Assembly: GCA_937876385.1 (NCBI GenBank)
Contig: CALFHQ010000885.1
Span: forward strand, 1-8,210
Source: an uncultured Pseudomonadota bacterium
GTDB taxonomy: Bacteria > Myxococcota_A > UBA9042 > CAIXZC01
DNA: 8,210 nucleotides
Direction: 5' to 3'
The notes beneath the pieces were generated by a model. It was not told the DNA's origin, ran no database searches, and saw only the letters and a list, made by a program, of their open reading frames with translations. Positions 5,907 through 8,210 of the stretch are shown in pieces. The translations under genes and the position numbers were made by a program. The first letter of the stretch is position 1. Every line of letters starts with the position of its first letter.

Positions 5907-6358
5907 GAAATCGCACCGCAACGATAGCCCTGTTGGTCTCTTTGTGTGCAGGGGCGTGGGGGTGCAGCTCTGCTGACACCCGAGAGCCCATAGCGCCCAC
6001 CATCATCGACGACGACGGCCCCGTCGCCGACGGAGAATGGAAAATCCAGCGCGCCGATTACGAAGCCGTGGCCAAAGAGGGCATCCAGCATGTGATGCGC
6101 TGGTACCACGTCCGTCCCTACTACAAAGGGGGACGATTCATCGGATACGAAGTGGCAGAAATCTACAAGTCCGAACTCAAGGCAGGTCCCCTTCGAAAGG
6201 GGGACGTTCTTCTGTCCGTCAACGACCTGCCCATCGAGCGCCCCGAACACGCCATGGCGGTTTGGAGAAACCTGTGGGGCCGGAAGTCGCTGAAGCTGAG
6301 CTTCCTTCGAGGCGGCCTCCCTCGCGTTCTTGATATTCCGGTGGTGGAGTCTCCTTGA
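5903..6358 (+). CDS. PDZ-domain putative lipoprotein (GspC/HtrA-PDZ-like)
   Basis: A 151-residue exported protein. Residues 1-20 form a signal sequence (MRNR, then a hydrophobic core) ending in AWGC, a weak lipobox with Trp at -2, so Cys21 may be lipidated. Residues 22-45 are an acidic, proline-containing linker. Residues 75-148 resemble a PDZ domain of the bacterial circularly permuted kind: GYEVAEIYKS, then a PLRKGDVLLSVNDLP loop, then a helix (ERPEHAMAVWRNLW) and the strands LKLSFLRGG and LDIPV. GDxLLSVNxxP is typical of PDZ domains in GspC, HtrA and site-2-protease families, which bind protein C-termini or partner domains. The start is the ATG of an ATGA overlap with the preceding lipoprotein. 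No ribosome binding site is visible, so it probably depends on translational coupling. A longer frame from TTG 5855 exists but lies inside the upstream gene. No secretion-system genes are nearby; the partner is unknown. Confidence 0.8.
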   Translation: MRNRTATIALLVSLCAGAWGCSSADTREPIAPTIIDDDGPVADGEWKIQRADYEAVAKEGIQHVMRWYHVRPYYKGGRFIGYEVAEIYKSELKAGPLRKGDVLLSVNDLPIERPEHAMAVWRNLWGRKSLKLSFLRGGLPRVLDIPVVESP

Positions 6359-6395
6359 GCCGCGGCCTTTGAGGCTCCCACCCTTAGGAGTTTCC

Positions 6396-7418
6396 ATGCA
6401 TGAAGAACTCAAAGCTCGAATCGCAGCGGCGAAGTCCAAATGGGGAGACCGCTTGACGATCCTCGGGCATCACTACCAAAGACGAGAGATCGTCGCCTTT
6501 GCCGACCACGTTGGCGACTCCTTCAAACTGGCCCGTGATGCAGCGGCAAGCGACGCTGAACGAATCGTCTTCTGCGGTGTGTATTTCATGGGCGAGTCCG
6601 CTCGCATCCTGGCAAAACCCGACCAACGAGTCTTCATGCCCGACATTCAAGCGGGATGCCCAATGGCGGACATGGCCGATGGGGAAGACGCCGAACTGGC
6701 CTGGACTCGAATTACGCAGGCCAATCCCGGGCGAAACGTGGTTCCCATCACCTACGTGAACTCCACGGCCGACGTGAAGGCCTTCGTGGGGGCACGGGGG
6801 GGCATCGTCTGCACCTCCTCCAACGCAGGAAAGGCCTTCGATTGGGCCATGGAACGAGGTGATCTCATCCTCTTTCTTCCTGACGAAATGCTGGGAACCA
6901 ATACGGCCATCGTGAAAGGGAAACAGCACATAGCGCTGTGGGATCCCCATGCACCGGAAGGGGGAGTCACGGATGCCGAGCTGGCGAAGGCAGAGGTCGT
7001 TGTCTGGCGGGGATACTGCCACGTCCATACCCTGTTTGGGCTCGAAGACATCAAGAGAGCCAGAGAACAACACCCCAAAGCGACCATCGTCGTCCACCCC
7101 GAGTGCTTACCCGCCGTCGTTGATGCTGCCGACGCCAACGGCTCCACAGCCTTCATCGTCAACCTCGTGCAGGAGACTCCGCCGGGAGACACCATCGTCA
7201 TCGGGACCGAAATCAACCTCGTGCGACGCCTGGCGCAGTCCTTTCCAGACAGGAACATCGTTCCATTGTCCCCTTCGGTATGCCCCAACATGTACAAGAC
7301 GGACTTGAAGAAGCTGGCGTCGCTCCTTGAAACCTTCGATGAGAGGTTGGAAGTGACGGTGGACGAAGCTGTGGCCCGAGACGCGCGGCTTGCCCTCCAG
7401 AGAATGATGACCCTGTGA
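6396..7418 (+). CDS. nadA: Quinolinate synthase NadA
   Basis: Condenses iminoaspartate (made by NadB) with dihydroxyacetone phosphate to quinolinate, the first pyridine intermediate of de novo NAD synthesis, in the cytoplasm with a [4Fe-4S] cluster. At 340 residues it shows the family landmarks in order: ILGHHYQR (22-29), GDSFKLAR (40-47), IVFCGVYFMGESA (57-69), PDIQAGCPMADM (82-93), YVNSTADVKA (120-129), FLPDEMLG (160-167), GYCHVH (206-211), HPEC (234-237) and SVCPNM (294-299). The likely cluster ligands are Cys88, Cys208 and Cys296. Their spacing of 120 and 88 residues fits the longer Bacillus-type NadA (as I recall, Cys110/230/320) rather than the shorter E. coli/Thermotoga type. TTAGGAG (6384-6390), 5 nt before ATG 6396, favours this start over an upstream one at 6330 that overlaps the PDZ gene. 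No nadB or nadC is in the window. It sits between envelope-protein genes. Confidence 0.96.
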   Translation: MHEELKARIAAAKSKWGDRLTILGHHYQRREIVAFADHVGDSFKLARDAAASDAERIVFCGVYFMGESARILAKPDQRVFMPDIQAGCPMADMADGEDAELAWTRITQANPGRNVVPITYVNSTADVKAFVGARGGIVCTSSNAGKAFDWAMERGDLILFLPDEMLGTNTAIVKGKQHIALWDPHAPEGGVTDAELAKAEVVVWRGYCHVHTLFGLEDIKRAREQHPKATIVVHPECLPAVVDAADANGSTAFIVNLVQETPPGDTIVIGTEINLVRRLAQSFPDRNIVPLSPSVCPNMYKTDLKKLASLLETFDERLEVTVDEAVARDARLALQRMMTL

Positions 7419-7436
7419 CCCCCCGGAGGAGGCCCC

Positions 7437-8126
7437 ATGTCGTGGTTCCTTTCATCCCTCCTTCTTACCCTCTGGGCAGCACCCTCTCCGCTCCTTGATT
7501 ACCACCAGATGGAGGAACTCAAAGGGAAAATCGGGAACCTCATCGTGTCGGTGGAGGTCGCTCCCAAACCGCTCCCTGGAATGAACCCAGACTACGTGCC
7601 CAAACGATTCGGACAGGGGGTCTGTCTCCAACTTCCGGGGGGAAAGAAGAGGATACTGGTGAGCCAGTTTCTTGTGGAAGATGCCTCTTCTTTGAGGGTG
7701 CGAGCCCACGGCGGAAAGTGGGTTAAAGCAGAGATGGACAGCCACTCCAAGGGGCTGGCCGTGATCTTTTTGCGGGTAGATGAGGAGGATTGGAGCTGTC
7801 CCCTGGTATCTCTGGCTCCCCCCGAAATGATTCGGGAAAAGGCGTTGGTCTTTTCGGTAGACAACCCCGAAGAGCAACCCAACATCTTCTGGGGATTTGT
7901 TGAGAGCTTTGCCGAAACCCCCGTCAACGAGTTTCTGCTCAGCACAACGGGGTTGCCACTCAGCTATCCTCTGTTCGACTCACAGGGGCGGTTGGTTGCC
8001 TTGAATTTGCGCGTGTACGCAGACCGCCCCAATGTCTACCTGGCCGTCTCCGCAGACCAGCTCCGGAAGGCGTTCTTCCCCAAGAAGACCCCCGCCCCGA
8101 AGTCCCCAGCTTCAACCACTCCTTGA
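7437..8126 (+). CDS. Exported trypsin/HtrA-fold protein lacking the catalytic triad
   Basis: A 229-residue protein with a hydrophobic N-terminus (residues 2-15, ending WAA at a plausible signal peptidase site) but no basic residue before the core. Residues 33-200 follow the order of HtrA/Deg serine proteases: GQGVCLQL (59-66) for the usual GSGFII strand, ILVSQFLVEDASSLRV (73-88) for ILTNxHVVEDAxxIRV, KGLAVIFLRV (105-114) for TDLAVLKV, and LSYPLFDSQGRLVALN (175-190) for SGGPLFDxxGxVVGIN. In this alignment the catalytic His is Phe78, Asp is Gly106 and Ser is Leu175, and the oxyanion GG is Ser-Tyr. It is therefore probably a pseudo-protease with a binding or scaffolding role. The tail (216-229) is Pro/Ser/Thr-rich and there is no PDZ domain. 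GGAGGAGG (7425-7432) precedes the ATG by 4 nt, and the nadA stop is 18 bp upstream, so co-transcription is likely. The fold call is by motif only. Confidence 0.8.
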   Translation: MSWFLSSLLLTLWAAPSPLLDYHQMEELKGKIGNLIVSVEVAPKPLPGMNPDYVPKRFGQGVCLQLPGGKKRILVSQFLVEDASSLRVRAHGGKWVKAEMDSHSKGLAVIFLRVDEEDWSCPLVSLAPPEMIREKALVFSVDNPEEQPNIFWGFVESFAETPVNEFLLSTTGLPLSYPLFDSQGRLVALNLRVYADRPNVYLAVSADQLRKAFFPKKTPAPKSPASTTP

Positions 8127-8210
8127 CCCCCAAACACTGGCGAAAGCCGGTTGCGGGGTGCGGTTCCCGTTGAGGGGGGCTACATGGCGAGCACCTCCCT
8201 GGTTCGTTGA
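8127..8210. other. Right-edge segment without a supported gene
   Basis: There are 84 bases after the pseudo-protease gene. A purine-rich run (GAGGGGGG, 8172-8179) is followed 4 nt later by ATG at 8184, which looks like a start signal, but the frame closes with TGA at 8208-8210 after eight codons (MASTSLVR). No convincing terminator hairpin with a U-run is seen. The next gene, if any, lies outside the window. Confidence 0.3.

Noticed and set aside
6330..6395. Earlier nadA start giving a 362-residue protein
   Set aside because: The extra residues overlap the PDZ gene, have no NadA similarity, and TTAGGAG is ideally placed for ATG 6396.
6384..7438. Minus-strand open frames opposite nadA (6384-7097 and 6752-7438)
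   Set aside because: Both are shadows of nadA, whose motifs and cluster cysteines are complete on the plus strand.

Overview
The window is GC-rich and densely coded. Purine-rich ribosome binding sites (GAGGAG, GGAGGAGG) lie in front of most genes. The mix of cysteine-rich secreted proteins with C-G-x-D-G-C-G-G repeats, several lipoprotein-type signals and a CFI-box C-terminal protein suggests a deltaproteobacterial lineage of the Myxococcota/Bradymonadota kind. That placement is inference from protein style; there is no rRNA or marker gene to fix it.

Layout. (1) Positions 1-112, minus strand, hold an internal piece of a CusA/CzcA-type RND efflux pump. It stops abruptly against a plus-strand cysteine-rich repeat gene (to 1037) that has itself lost its 5' end. 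Two headless genes meeting at one point mean a rearrangement or an assembly chimera. (2) A minus-strand gene (1057-1998) encodes an acidic protein with a CFI-box C-terminal domain and converges on the cysteine-rich gene. (3) A 285-bp divergent intergenic region (1999-2283) carries an imperfect dyad, a candidate sigma70-type promoter and a stable leader hairpin. (4) A plus-strand pair follows: an OPT-family transporter (2284-4419) and a peptidase-M29-like protein (4459-5445), plausibly peptide uptake coupled to cytoplasmic hydrolysis. (5) A second plus-strand cluster, with its own candidate promoter (5487-5515), encodes a small cysteine-rich lipoprotein, a PDZ-type putative lipoprotein that overlaps it by ATGA, quinolinate synthase NadA, and a secreted trypsin/HtrA-fold protein in which all three catalytic positions appear to be replaced.

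The best candidates for something undescribed are two. One is the secreted pseudo-protease together with the separate PDZ protein in the same cluster, which looks like a split, catalytically dead HtrA built around nadA. The other is the cysteine-rich protein, whose five repeats alternate strictly between a 36-residue and a 43-residue form and are bracketed by two copies of another cysteine module. The RND/cysteine-rich junction should be checked before any biology is built on the left edge.
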